Source: Colwellia sp. Arc7-D (lineage in GTDB: Bacteria > Pseudomonadota > Gammaproteobacteria > Enterobacterales > Alteromonadaceae). Taken from it: a stretch of 64,000 nucleotides of DNA. A program made the translations under genes and the position numbers. Location: positions 2,046,001-2,110,000 of the forward strand of contig NZ_CP028924.1 in NCBI RefSeq assembly GCF_003061515.1. Direction: 5' to 3'. This document shows positions 46,842-56,531 of the stretch, one piece after another; the first letter of the stretch is position 1; every line of letters begins with the position of its first letter. Below the pieces are notes generated by a model that worked only from the letters and a program-made list of their open reading frames with translations, did no database searches and was not told the DNA's origin.

Positions 46842-48473
46842 ATGGCAGCGCAAAAACATCACACTGAACTACCCATTACAAAAATTAATCTGGCTACCGA
46901 TATCGCAGATATAAAACATCAAAATAACAGTCAGAAAAGCACTCATAAAATTGATAAAGCTGCGCCTAAAATTGTGCTTGCAACCCTCAACGCTCGATAC
47001 TTTCATACCAGCTTCGGTTTGCGTTATTTGTACGCTAATTTACAAGAGTTGCAGGAGTTTTGTGAAATACAAGAGTTTATTATTCAAACTCGTGCCATTG
47101 ATATCGTTGAACAAATATTAGCCAGTAAACCCGATATTGTGGGTTTTGGGGTTTATATATGGAATATTGTAGAAACTACTGACGTTGTAAGCCTGTTAAA
47201 AGTTATTGCGCCTGAAATTAAAATTGTTTTAGGTGGCCCAGAAGTTAGCTATGAAACCGAGCAACAAACGATAGTTGCCAGTGCCGATTATGTGTTAACA
47301 GGGCCAGCAGATTTAAGCTTTTATCAATTGTGTAAGGATATTATTAATGATGCGCCTTTGGATAGAAAAATTCTCAATTCGAAACCTGTTGAATTAAAAG
47401 AATTAGCATCGCCTTATCAATACTATACTGATGAAGATTTAACCAATCGTTTGCTTTATGTTGAAGCGTCTCGTGGTTGTCCGTTTAAGTGTGAATTTTG
47501 TTTATCGTCGCTTGATAAAACTTCGGTGCCTTTTGAAATAGTGTTATTTCTTGAGCAAATGGAAATTTTGTATAACCGTGGTGCGCGTAACTTTAAGTTT
47601 ATTGATAGAACTTTTAATTTAAACATAAATACCACTATGCAAATTATGCAGTTTTTCTTAGACCGAATGACTGACGACCTATATTTACATTTTGAAGTGG
47701 TGCCCGATCATCTTCCTAGAAAGTTAAAGGAATTGTTAGCGCAGTTTCCTGAAGGTAGCTTACAGTTTGAAATTGGCATACAAACCTTTAACACTGAAGT
47801 ACAAAAAAATATTAGTCGCAAGCAAAACAACGCTAAGTCGAAAGAAAATCTAATTTGGTTAAAAGATAATACCCACGCGCACATTCATGCTGATCTTATT
47901 TTTGGTTTACCTGGTGAAACCTTCGACAGCTTTAAAGATAGTTTTAACCAGCTGTATCATTGCCGACCGCATGAAATTCAGATGGGTATTTTAAAACGTT
48001 TAAAAGGCAGTCCAATAATTAGGCATACCGAAGCGTTCGATTTGCGCTTTAATCCTTTATCACCATTTAATATATTAAGTACTGACCGGGTGAGTTTTGC
48101 CACCATGCAACGTATTAATCGCTTTGCCCGTTATTGGGACATGATTGGTAATTCAGGGCGTTTTAAATATACCTTACCTCATATATTGTCTGATGAGCCG
48201 TTTGATGATTTCATGGCGATAACTGAATGGATATTTAACAAAACAGGGCAAATACATAAAATTAATTTGAAGAAATTATTTGAGCTAATATCGCAAGCCG
48301 TTGAAGCTTTATATCCAGAAAAGCATGCATTGATGATCGAAAAAATTGAACAAGACTATGAGGCAGCTAAATTAAAAAGCTTGTTTAGTGGCTTGAACCT
48401 TTATGCGGTTCCAAAAACCACCGTTGCTGTTAAAAACAAGTCGTTACAGCGACAAAAACGTCATTTGAGCTAA
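46842..48473 (+). CDS. B12-binding radical SAM protein, DUF4080 type
   Basis: A 543-residue protein with an N-terminal cobalamin-binding domain (residues about 48-170, KPDIVGFGVYIWN and LGGPEVSYE) and a radical SAM core with CPFKCEFCLSS (CxxxCxxC cluster, about 213-222), followed by a C-terminal DUF4080 region. Such enzymes occur widely in proteobacteria, but the substrate is unknown. No internal ATG exists before the conserved KIVLATLNARY, so the first 45 residues form a non-conserved extension and the start is uncertain. Ribosome binding site weak. Confidence 0.85.
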   Translation: MAAQKHHTELPITKINLATDIADIKHQNNSQKSTHKIDKAAPKIVLATLNARYFHTSFGLRYLYANLQELQEFCEIQEFIIQTRAIDIVEQILASKPDIVGFGVYIWNIVETTDVVSLLKVIAPEIKIVLGGPEVSYETEQQTIVASADYVLTGPADLSFYQLCKDIINDAPLDRKILNSKPVELKELASPYQYYTDEDLTNRLLYVEASRGCPFKCEFCLSSLDKTSVPFEIVLFLEQMEILYNRGARNFKFIDRTFNLNINTTMQIMQFFLDRMTDDLYLHFEVVPDHLPRKLKELLAQFPEGSLQFEIGIQTFNTEVQKNISRKQNNAKSKENLIWLKDNTHAHIHADLIFGLPGETFDSFKDSFNQLYHCRPHEIQMGILKRLKGSPIIRHTEAFDLRFNPLSPFNILSTDRVSFATMQRINRFARYWDMIGNSGRFKYTLPHILSDEPFDDFMAITEWIFNKTGQIHKINLKKLFELISQAVEALYPEKHALMIEKIEQDYEAAKLKSLFSGLNLYAVPKTTVAVKNKSLQRQKRHLS

Positions 48474-48535
48474 TGGCAACATACAGTTGATATGTTGTCC
48501 GTTCAACAATAGTCAACGCTATTACATAGATAAAG

Positions 48536-48712
48536 TCAGTCTGCACTCCTAGCATTACTTGCAATAGTTATTACAATTTTAGCCCCTTGTATAAAAACAG
48601 TTAAGCCACCGATAATACCTGAGCATATTTGACTCAAGACACCTTTGTTGATGAACAGAGGTGCTAATATATTAAATTTGGCCCAGAAGAGGGCTTTACT
48701 TTTAAACTGGTT
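48536..48712 (-). pseudogene. Remnant reading frame without start, possible membrane protein tail
   Basis: An open frame of 58 codons with no start codon near its beginning, encoding a hydrophobic stretch (GIIGGLTVFIQGAKIVITIA). It lies in a 268-base gap between convergent genes. It may be the C-terminal remnant of a lost membrane protein, or chance. Confidence 0.25.
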
Positions 48713-48742
48713 TCAAAGTTTCGAGGCTATGAGGTAAGGACG

Positions 48743-49693
48743 TTATTTAAGCTCAGCTAATTTCTCAATATGCTCTGCTGAAACGCCACAACACCCACCC
48801 ACAATTGATGCGCCAGCATTAATCCAAGATGAAACAAACTCACGGTATTTTATTGGCGAAATATCTTTTCTTATAATCGATAAACCTTCATCATTGTTCG
48901 CTTCTCGAAGTTCACCAATGGGCGGGAAATTATTCGCGTAAACGCCAAGCTGAACTTCACTTTCAAGCCCGTGTGCTAATAACGCTTGTTTGGCATTTAA
49001 TAGCGCTGATTCCATTACTTCTACCGCACTGCAGTTAAATAATATAGCCGAAACATGTTGCCCAGCTATTTGGCTAACTGCATCAAAAACAGTTTCTCCT
49101 GAACGAAGTCGTGACTCGGTGTTTATTTCGTCTTTCACAGTAAACGCAATCCAAGTGGCTTTGTTTGTTTGTGCCGTTCGAGCTTTGATCATTGTCGCTT
49201 CTTCGATTGACGATATTGTTTCAGCTAACCAAAAGTCGATATCAGCTTCTTGATTTACGATTAAAGCTTCAAGCAATGGTTTAGCTTGTGTTACTGAAAA
49301 TAAATCAGGACGGTATGATCCTAAAACGGGTGGAATACAACCCGCAACTAACACATTAGAATGTACTTTGCTGTTCTCATTACCGTTATTTTCACTAACG
49401 TCATTTTCATTAACACAGTCTCGAGCTAATTTAGCAGCGAGCTTGATGAGTTCAGCCCCTTGTTCTCTAAAACGTTTCTCACCAATATGAAACGGCACTA
49501 AAGCGTAGGTATTTGTGGTAATAATTTCAGCACCGGCATTTATAAAGTTTCGATGAACTTCTGAGACATAATGGGGAGATTCAATTAATGCATGTGCTGA
49601 CCATTCAGGTTGTTGAAAGGGCGCACCAATACGCTCCAATTCTCGGCCCATGCCACCATCAAGAATTATTGGCAATGTAGTGGGTAATTTCAT
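48743..49693 (-). CDS. Homocysteine S-methyltransferase family protein
   Basis: A 316-residue zinc-dependent methyltransferase-fold protein. N-terminal LDGGMGRELERIGAP and the three zinc cysteines, one in ILFNCSAVEV and the pair in IVGGCCGVSAEHI, are all there. The related enzymes MmuM and BHMT move a methyl group from S-methylmethionine or betaine to homocysteine. An Asn-rich insert around residues 95-110 is unusual but outside the active site. No permease or MetE gene is adjacent. Confidence 0.87.
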   Translation of the reverse strand: MKLPTTLPIILDGGMGRELERIGAPFQQPEWSAHALIESPHYVSEVHRNFINAGAEIITTNTYALVPFHIGEKRFREQGAELIKLAAKLARDCVNENDVSENNGNENSKVHSNVLVAGCIPPVLGSYRPDLFSVTQAKPLLEALIVNQEADIDFWLAETISSIEEATMIKARTAQTNKATWIAFTVKDEINTESRLRSGETVFDAVSQIAGQHVSAILFNCSAVEVMESALLNAKQALLAHGLESEVQLGVYANNFPPIGELREANNDEGLSIIRKDISPIKYREFVSSWINAGASIVGGCCGVSAEHIEKLAELK

Positions 49694-50001
49694 ACTAATA
49701 TGTCAACTTTAATACTTAAAAAAATCAGAATAACCATGTGTTTTATATAAAGCAAGCGTAGACAGGGCAGTGATCAACGTTTAATTAAATGTTTGTATTA
49801 AATTTTTAGCTAAGAAAGGTAATACTAAATTCTTTTGATTAACAATGAACAGCATATAATAGATACATACTCGCTAATGTTTCTACTATAAAACATATTA
49901 ATATGTAGCTTGCACTTGAATTAAATCTTGCACAAACCCATATAATTACTCTACTTTATATTTTATAAATGAATACCAAACAACTTTTACTGAGATTTAA
50001 T
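49694..50001. other. Intergenic region of about 308 bases
   Basis: Divergent promoter region of the methyltransferase and thioredoxin 2 genes. AT-rich, with nothing further identified; no riboswitch structure was seen. Confidence 0.35.
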
Positions 50002-50448
50002 ATGTCTGATACATCAATGCTAATCGTTTGTGCAAATTGCTGTACTAAAAATCGATTAGCCAGCGTAAAACTTAACGATAAGCCTGTATGCGGCAAGTGC
50101 GGTAAAGCAGTGCTGTCGACAAAACCTATTGTAGGTAGCGATAGCAATTTTAGTCGGTTCATTACTGACAATGGTTTACCTGTGGTGGTTGATTTTTGGG
50201 CTTCTTGGTGTGGGCCTTGTAAACAGTTTGCACCCACTTTTGAACAGGTTGCGGGTAAGTTGTCTGCAAAAGCTTGTTTTTTGAAGTTAGATACCGAACA
50301 TAACCAACATACCGCTGGAAGTTATAATATTCGTTCAATTCCTACATTAATGATCTTTCATCACGGGAAAGAAATTGCTCGAATATCAGGGGCTTTGCCA
50401 CCTGTACAATTTGAGCAATGGCTAGCTGAAAACTTACCTGCGGTTTAA
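50002..50448 (+). CDS. trxC: Thioredoxin 2 (TrxC)
   Basis: A 148-residue thioredoxin with the N-terminal zinc ribbon of TrxC: CANCCTKNR and CGKCGKAV. The active site is FWASWCGPCKQFAPTF (WCGPC). It reduces disulfides in the cytoplasm with thioredoxin reductase and is often induced by oxidative stress. Start at 50002 gives the usual MSD... N-terminus; the in-frame ATG at 49969 would add 11 residues with no support. Confidence 0.93.
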   Translation: MSDTSMLIVCANCCTKNRLASVKLNDKPVCGKCGKAVLSTKPIVGSDSNFSRFITDNGLPVVVDFWASWCGPCKQFAPTFEQVAGKLSAKACFLKLDTEHNQHTAGSYNIRSIPTLMIFHHGKEIARISGALPPVQFEQWLAENLPAV

Positions 50449-50570
50449 ATTACTACTAAGTCACTCTTATCTAGGCCGTTGTTACTCACAAGAGAAATAA
50501 AAATAATCTTGAGAATAACAACGCCAAACATTTACTTAGGTACTTGACTTCAACACTTCTATACAACACT

Positions 50571-52706
50571 TTACTCAGACGTTGAGCTAACTAACAAAGA
50601 GATGAAAAAGCTCATTTCCAAGGCTTTCTCTCTTAAGCTTTTAAAGCGTCCTGATGCGCCGCCATGTCCAGCGTCCATATCGGTTTTGAATAACAATAGG
50701 TTATTGTCTGTTTTAAATTCTCGCAATTTTGCGATCCATTTCATCGGTTCAAAGTATTGTACTTGTGAGTCGTGTAACCCGGTAGTTACGAGTATGTTAG
50801 GGTAGTGTTGTGCACTGACATTATCTATCGGCGAGTACGCTAATATATCTTGATAAGCTTGATACTCGTTAGGGTTGCCCCATTCGTCATATTCATTGGT
50901 AGTTAAGGGAATGGTTTCGTCAAGCATAGTGGTTAACACATCTAAAAAGGGTACATGCGCGCCAATACCTAAATAAAGTTCGGGTGCTTGGTTAACTATA
51001 GCGCCCATTAATAATCCGCCAGCACTGCCACCTGAAGCAAATATTTTATCTTTAGCGCCATAACCTTGATCAACAAGTGCTTTAGTAACGTCGATAAAAT
51101 CATTAAAAGTATTTTGTTTATGCGCCATTTTTCCATTGTCGTACCATTGTCTACCTAACATTTCTGAGCCACGAACATGAGCTATAGCATATACAAAGCC
51201 TCGGTCGAGCAAACTTAAGGTTTGGCTGGAAAAGTTAGGATCAATAGTAATACCATAAGCACCATAACCATATTGAAGCAGGGGATTAGTGCCATCTTTT
51301 TTGAAACTATCACTTCGGTAAACGAGTGATATAGGTACCTCTACACCATCACGGGCAGTTATAAATAGTCGTTCTGATTGGTATTTATCTTTGTCAAAAT
51401 CGCCTAATACTTTATGTTGTTTTAGTAACTTACGCTCACCTGTTGCTAAATCAAATTCATATAATGAACCAGGAGTAGTTAAGCTTGAATAATATAACCG
51501 CGCAACGGTACTGTCTGGCTCTGGGTTATCACCTAGGCAGGCAAAGTAGCAAGGATCATCAAACGATAATGGATATTGCTGCCCCGCATTTTTGCCGTTA
51601 ATTGTATGAACAATAAAACGAATTTGACCATTTTCTCGCTCAGTGGTGACAATAAAATCATGAAATATTTCAATACCTTCAAGTAGCACATTGTCTCTAT
51701 GAGGTATGACTTCTTGCCAGTTATTCATATCAGCAACTTGATCAATTGAAACCTTCATTAACTTAAAGTTTTTAGCCTGATAATTACTTACAATATAATA
51801 ATAGTCGCCCATTTTATCAGCGTAATATTCATGCTCTTCTTGATAAGTCACTAGGTCTATAAACTCGCCATATGGCTCGTCAGAAGATAACGATAAACAA
51901 TGTGTTGACTCTGTAGCATGCAAACAAATATAGAGTTGAGATTCGTCTCGGCTTTTATCTAAACTGATATAAAAGCTATGATCATGCTCTTCATACACCA
52001 AAACATCATCAGCTTGTGCAGTACCTAGTTTATGTCGATAAACTTGCGTGCCTAATAACGTGTTTAAATCTTTTTTCACGTAAAATACGGTTTTATTATC
52101 GTTGGCCCAAACAATTTGCCCTTCAGTTTCAAGCAAAATGTCGGCTAAATATGTATCGGCTGAGTCATCTGTTTTGTTTAAATCTTTAAAACAAATAGTA
52201 TAAATACGGCGACTGTCAGTATCTTCCGATATAGACATAAGTTGATCATTAGGGCTAATTGATACATCGCCTAAGTCATAAAACTCATGATTTTCCGCTC
52301 GTGCGTTAACATCTAACAACAAGGTTTTATTCTCACCATCAAAACTGGTTGAACGATAAAAATTTGAAAACTCTTGTTCACCATTTATTTCGCTGTGATA
52401 CCAATATTTTCCATCTTTGGCGGGCACGGTATTATCGTCTTTTACAATGCGCGCTTTTAGCTCTTGAAAAAGAGTCTCTTGAAGCGGCTTTTGTTCTGCC
52501 AACATGGCATCAGCATAATTATTTTCAGCATTAAGATGCGCCAATATATTTTCATCACTACGTTGATCATCTCGCATCCAATAATAGTTATCTACACGTT
52601 GATGGTTGTGTACAGTCATTGTATGAGGAATTTTTTTAGCTATTGGTGCCGCTATGTTACTTGGTGATGGTTTTGTCGTGTCTGAAATAATTGAAGATGT
52701 TGGCAC
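50571..52706 (-). CDS. S9 family prolyl oligopeptidase / oligopeptidase B-like
   Basis: A 711-residue serine peptidase. The N-terminal seven-bladed beta-propeller domain is followed by the alpha/beta-hydrolase catalytic domain, with the nucleophile in ASGGSAGGLLMGA, an acid in VTTGLHDSQVQYFEP and the base in DAGHGGASGRF. The pattern fits oligopeptidase B (PtrB), which cleaves short peptides after basic residues. GTG start with AGGAG seven bases before. No signal peptide, so cytoplasmic. Confidence 0.9.
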   Translation of the reverse strand: MPTSSIISDTTKPSPSNIAAPIAKKIPHTMTVHNHQRVDNYYWMRDDQRSDENILAHLNAENNYADAMLAEQKPLQETLFQELKARIVKDDNTVPAKDGKYWYHSEINGEQEFSNFYRSTSFDGENKTLLLDVNARAENHEFYDLGDVSISPNDQLMSISEDTDSRRIYTICFKDLNKTDDSADTYLADILLETEGQIVWANDNKTVFYVKKDLNTLLGTQVYRHKLGTAQADDVLVYEEHDHSFYISLDKSRDESQLYICLHATESTHCLSLSSDEPYGEFIDLVTYQEEHEYYADKMGDYYYIVSNYQAKNFKLMKVSIDQVADMNNWQEVIPHRDNVLLEGIEIFHDFIVTTERENGQIRFIVHTINGKNAGQQYPLSFDDPCYFACLGDNPEPDSTVARLYYSSLTTPGSLYEFDLATGERKLLKQHKVLGDFDKDKYQSERLFITARDGVEVPISLVYRSDSFKKDGTNPLLQYGYGAYGITIDPNFSSQTLSLLDRGFVYAIAHVRGSEMLGRQWYDNGKMAHKQNTFNDFIDVTKALVDQGYGAKDKIFASGGSAGGLLMGAIVNQAPELYLGIGAHVPFLDVLTTMLDETIPLTTNEYDEWGNPNEYQAYQDILAYSPIDNVSAQHYPNILVTTGLHDSQVQYFEPMKWIAKLREFKTDNNLLLFKTDMDAGHGGASGRFKSLREKALEMSFFISLLVSSTSE

Positions 52707-53124
52707 TAACGTGCTCCTAATTCACTGATGGTATTTTTTAATACAACTTAAACGTTAATAAGCAAGTTTATCGACCTTTTACCAATTTAGTTAGTTATTA
52801 ATGATTATTATTGTTCATCTGTCATTATTTACTTAGAACTAAAATTTTGAATCGCAGTATGCTGATTAACTTTGCATCAGTTTCTCAATTTTTGCTGTAG
52901 TTAATTTTTGCCATGTAGACTGTTATATGATTCAAACGTCGATTTAATTTTTTCTGATGAGGTAGGTGTCTTTAAAATTAAAGTGTTAGTATTTAGTTAA
53001 TTGATAAAACATTGGCGGTCAGTGTTAGCCATATTTTAAATGTTTAGCGTATAAAACGATGTATAACTTATACTAAATAGACAATAAATATAAGTACCAC
53101 TAAACGCGTTAAAGGGAGTTTTTA
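52707..53124. other. Intergenic region of 418 bases
   Basis: Divergent region between the peptidase and the MlaA gene. AT-rich; no gene or clear repeat. AAAGGGAG ribosome binding site for the downstream gene at the end. Confidence 0.4.
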
Positions 53125-54021
53125 ATGAGAAACAATCTAAGCCAGCGCTCTAATTTTTCGAACCATAATCGCCGTTATTTACACAGCGGATTAATCATAC
53201 TTTTAATAACGCTTTGTTCAGGGTGTTCTGCCGCTAGCAATAACGTATCTGAAAGCCCAATAAAGAATGAGCAACCGTTAAAAGGTCCTTACGAATTAGC
53301 GGCTGAGCAAAATGTGCCTAGTGTTGTTAGCTATCAGCCACCTGAAGATTCATTACGCTTTATTAACGAGCCTATTTTTAAATTCAACGATGTGGCTTAT
53401 CGTTATGTATTAAGCCCACTTGCCAATGGCTATCAACAAATTGTTCCTGAGCCAGTTGATAATAGTATAAGTAACTTTTTTTATAATTTGAGAGAACCAC
53501 TGTATGCGGTTAATCATTTACTTCAAGGCGAGTTTAAAGCCTCGGGTAAAAGTATTGCGCGCGTATTATTTAATAGTACCGTTGGACTACTTGGTTTGTT
53601 TGACGCGGCTGATAGTATGATGGACGTAGAACGACATAAAACCACCTTCGGCGATACACTGGCAAGTTATGGTGTTGGTCACGGTGCTTATGTTGTTTTA
53701 CCCTTACTTGGCCCATCAGATTTACGTGATACGGCTTCTTTAACCTTTAATTATTTTGCCCATCCACTTAACTATATTAACGATGATGAAGTAGCCACAC
53801 AGTTATTACTGGCTGATGGCATTCAAGCACAAATCCCTATATTAGCTAAGTATCCAGATGTATTAGCGGATGTTGAAAACCCTTACGAATTTGTTAGAAA
53901 CTTATATATGCAGAACTTATTACGTGACGGCCAAGCACGCAGAGATGAAATATTTAAAACAGAAAAGCAAAAAAAATTGATAGCGAATCCAGTTAGTAAA
54001 ATTGACGGGGCAGTGGAGTAG
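53125..54021 (+). CDS. mlaA: MlaA (VacJ) family outer membrane lipoprotein
   Basis: A 298-residue lipoprotein with a long N-terminal arm, a signal helix and lipobox LCSGC (cleavage before Cys at about residue 34). The MlaA domain follows: INEPIFKFNDVAYRYVLSPL, NFFYNLREPLYAVNHLLQGE, VGLLGLFDAAD and YVVLPLLGPSDLRDT. MlaA removes phospholipids from the outer leaflet of the outer membrane, usually with the Mla ABC transporter; here the next gene encodes an MMPL/RND protein, two bases after the stop. Confidence 0.92.
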   Translation: MRNNLSQRSNFSNHNRRYLHSGLIILLITLCSGCSAASNNVSESPIKNEQPLKGPYELAAEQNVPSVVSYQPPEDSLRFINEPIFKFNDVAYRYVLSPLANGYQQIVPEPVDNSISNFFYNLREPLYAVNHLLQGEFKASGKSIARVLFNSTVGLLGLFDAADSMMDVERHKTTFGDTLASYGVGHGAYVVLPLLGPSDLRDTASLTFNYFAHPLNYINDDEVATQLLLADGIQAQIPILAKYPDVLADVENPYEFVRNLYMQNLLRDGQARRDEIFKTEKQKKLIANPVSKIDGAVE

Positions 54022-54023
54022 AT

Positions 54024-56411
54024 ATGTTTAATAAAAGCTCAACATCAATGGCCTGGGTAATTTGTTTGGTTTTTAGCGTACTAACGGTAATATTTGCTTG
54101 GCAAGCGCAGCATTTTGAAATTGATGCGTCGGCTGACACTTTGTTAGTTGATAACAACAAGCATTACATATTAACGCAACTTGCTGACCAACGTTATGGC
54201 TCAGAAGAATTTATTTTAATTGCTTTTAAGCCTAAGAATAGTCAGTTATTTGCAACTGAAAACTTAAATACTGTTTCTAGTATTGGTCGTAAAATAGAAA
54301 CAATAACACGGGTTAAAGAAGTAAAAAGCATTGTTAACATGCCTATTTTTACCGCGGCTGATACAGTTTCTGCTGATGTTAAAAACCTTACCTGGGAAAA
54401 TCAAAAGTTTAGTGAAAGCACCTTATCACTGAGCTTGAAAAAACATCCGTTGTACGAAGGTTTACTGATCAACGATGATCAAACAGCTATGTCGCTGCAA
54501 GTTGTGTTTAAATCCGATCCAAAGTTAGAAGCCAATAAACATGACATTATTAACATTAAGCGTCATTTATTAAGCCGAGATCTAACCCAGCAAGAACTTA
54601 ATACCCTTGAACAACTTAAAACTGAACAACAAAGTCTTAATAAACAATTAGAACAAGCACGAATAGATGAAATAGAAAGTATTCGTTCGATTTTAAAGCC
54701 CTATAAAAAAGACGGCGACTTTTACCTTGGCGGCAATAATTTATTGTCTTATGAGCTTATTCAAATAATAGAAAGTGATTTATTGCTTTTTGGTTCGTTA
54801 ATTATATTGGTCGTTATTGTTTTACTTTGGTTTTTATTTAGACAGTTTAGCTGGATAATCTTACCTTTAGTATGTTGTGCTACCAGTGTAGTTATAACCA
54901 TAGGGCTATTAGCGGCACTTAGTTTTAAAGTTACAGTTATTTCAGCCAACGTATTTGCGCTACAAATTATATTATCGTTAGCGATGATCATTCATCTGAT
55001 TGTGCATTATCAAGAATTGGTGCTTAAACACACTGATTGGACGCACAAACAATTAGTACTCGCGACCATTAAACAAAAAATAAAGCCGTGTTTCTACGCC
55101 GGTTTAACTACAACTATAGGTTTTGGTTCACTTATATTTAGTGGCGTACAGCCGGTCATTAGTTTCGGTTGGATGATGGTAGTGGCCATGCTCGTAAGCT
55201 TTATTGTTAGCTTAGCTTTTTTCCCGGCATTACTTTTGGCATTGTTTAACAAGCAAGCGTTTGTGAAGCAGCACAAGCAAATTGAAAACAGTATGACTGC
55301 AACCGCTACATTTGTTAAAAAGCAGCCTAAATTAATCGTGGTATTTTCTGCAATAATCACCATTATTGGTGTACTGGGGTGCTTGAAGTTAACCGCTGAA
55401 AATAGTTTTTTAAATTATTTTGATGAGTCGACAGATGTTCGACAAGAATTAACTTATATTGATCAAGAGTTTGGCGGTTCAACACCGTTTGACTTATTGT
55501 TTGATATACCCGATGAGCAAATTAAGGCTGGCTTAGTTATTTCTGCAAGTACCGTTCAAACGGTTACTGCAATTCAAAATATGTTAGCAAATCAACAAGC
55601 TATTGGTGCGATTACATCGATTGCTGACTTTACTAAAATAGCGCAGGTGGTGAACGGTAAACCGTTAACAGAATACGAACTCACTGCGCTTTATAAAAGT
55701 TTAGATCCAAGCTTACAACAGGCATTATTTGGCGCTTATTTTTCAGAAAAAGATAATCAAATACGTATATCTATGCGTGTTCAAGACAGTACGGCTAACC
55801 TAAACAGAGCTGACTTACTGGCGGAAATTCACCAACAATTATCTGCATTAGGCATTGAAAAACAGCAATATACGCTTACTGGTTTGTTTATTTTATATCA
55901 AGACGTATTGTCGCGCTTAGTTGACTCGCAAATACTCACCATACTAATCGTTTATGGTGCTATGGCGATAACACTCATGATCATCTTTTCATCGTTTAAA
56001 GTTGCTTGGATAGCCTTAGTGCCTAATTTGATAACAACCTCGGTTATCATGGGTATATTAGGTATTTTTGCCATACCGTTAGATTTAATGACCATCACTA
56101 TTGCAGCCGTTGCCATGGGTATTTCTATGGATGACACAATTCATTACGTTCATCGCTATTTAGAAGAAATAAAGCTCAATAAAACGGACAGTAACGAATG
56201 GGTTAAACGGACAAATTTGTCGGTAGGGTATGCATTAATTTACACCACAACAGTCATAGTGATAGGTTTTGGTTCGTTAGTGTTTTCTAACTTTGTGCCG
56301 AGTATGTTGTTTGGTTTATTAACCAGTGTGGCGATGATAGTTGCTTTATTAACAGATATAACCATATTGCCTGTGCTGTTGAAAAAATATTTAGGCAAGC
56401 GCACAGCTTAA
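54024..56411 (+). CDS. MMPL/RND superfamily transporter
   Basis: A 795-residue inner-membrane protein with about 12 helices in two repeats. The typical family motifs are ISLAMIIHLIVHYQELVL-like (residues about 315-335) and AVAMGISMDDTIHYVHRY in the second half, plus large periplasmic loops (about 30-240 and 440-620). This single-chain RND type exports lipids or hydrophobic compounds. Starts three bases after the mlaA stop with GGAG, so coupled; it likely works with MlaA in lipid traffic. Confidence 0.88.
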   Translation: MFNKSSTSMAWVICLVFSVLTVIFAWQAQHFEIDASADTLLVDNNKHYILTQLADQRYGSEEFILIAFKPKNSQLFATENLNTVSSIGRKIETITRVKEVKSIVNMPIFTAADTVSADVKNLTWENQKFSESTLSLSLKKHPLYEGLLINDDQTAMSLQVVFKSDPKLEANKHDIINIKRHLLSRDLTQQELNTLEQLKTEQQSLNKQLEQARIDEIESIRSILKPYKKDGDFYLGGNNLLSYELIQIIESDLLLFGSLIILVVIVLLWFLFRQFSWIILPLVCCATSVVITIGLLAALSFKVTVISANVFALQIILSLAMIIHLIVHYQELVLKHTDWTHKQLVLATIKQKIKPCFYAGLTTTIGFGSLIFSGVQPVISFGWMMVVAMLVSFIVSLAFFPALLLALFNKQAFVKQHKQIENSMTATATFVKKQPKLIVVFSAIITIIGVLGCLKLTAENSFLNYFDESTDVRQELTYIDQEFGGSTPFDLLFDIPDEQIKAGLVISASTVQTVTAIQNMLANQQAIGAITSIADFTKIAQVVNGKPLTEYELTALYKSLDPSLQQALFGAYFSEKDNQIRISMRVQDSTANLNRADLLAEIHQQLSALGIEKQQYTLTGLFILYQDVLSRLVDSQILTILIVYGAMAITLMIIFSSFKVAWIALVPNLITTSVIMGILGIFAIPLDLMTITIAAVAMGISMDDTIHYVHRYLEEIKLNKTDSNEWVKRTNLSVGYALIYTTTVIVIGFGSLVFSNFVPSMLFGLLTSVAMIVALLTDITILPVLLKKYLGKRTA

Positions 56412-56448
56412 ATGCAAACTGATATTGAATAGGGACTTGTGTAAACGG

Positions 56449-56480
56449 GTTATATGTTCAGTTATATGTTCAGTTATATT
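56449..56480. repeat. Short tandem repeat
   Basis: GTTATATGTTCA occurs twice in tandem (56449-56460, 56461-56472) and starts a third time (GTTATATT). Directly before the terminator hairpin. Confidence 0.6.
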
Positions 56481-56515
56481 TAAAGCGCACTTATTATTTA
56501 ATGCGCTTTAAATAT
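56476..56515. terminator. Bidirectional terminator hairpin
   Basis: Fourteen-base perfect arms ATATTTAAAGCGCA (56476-56489) and TGCGCTTTAAATAT (56502-56515), between the convergent MMPL and peptidase genes. Confidence 0.75.
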
Positions 56516-56531
56516 TTGTTCAATTAAGCCA

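Noticed and set aside
49694..50001. Riboswitch before the homocysteine methyltransferase or trxC
   Set aside because: No conserved aptamer pattern or paired stems could be seen.
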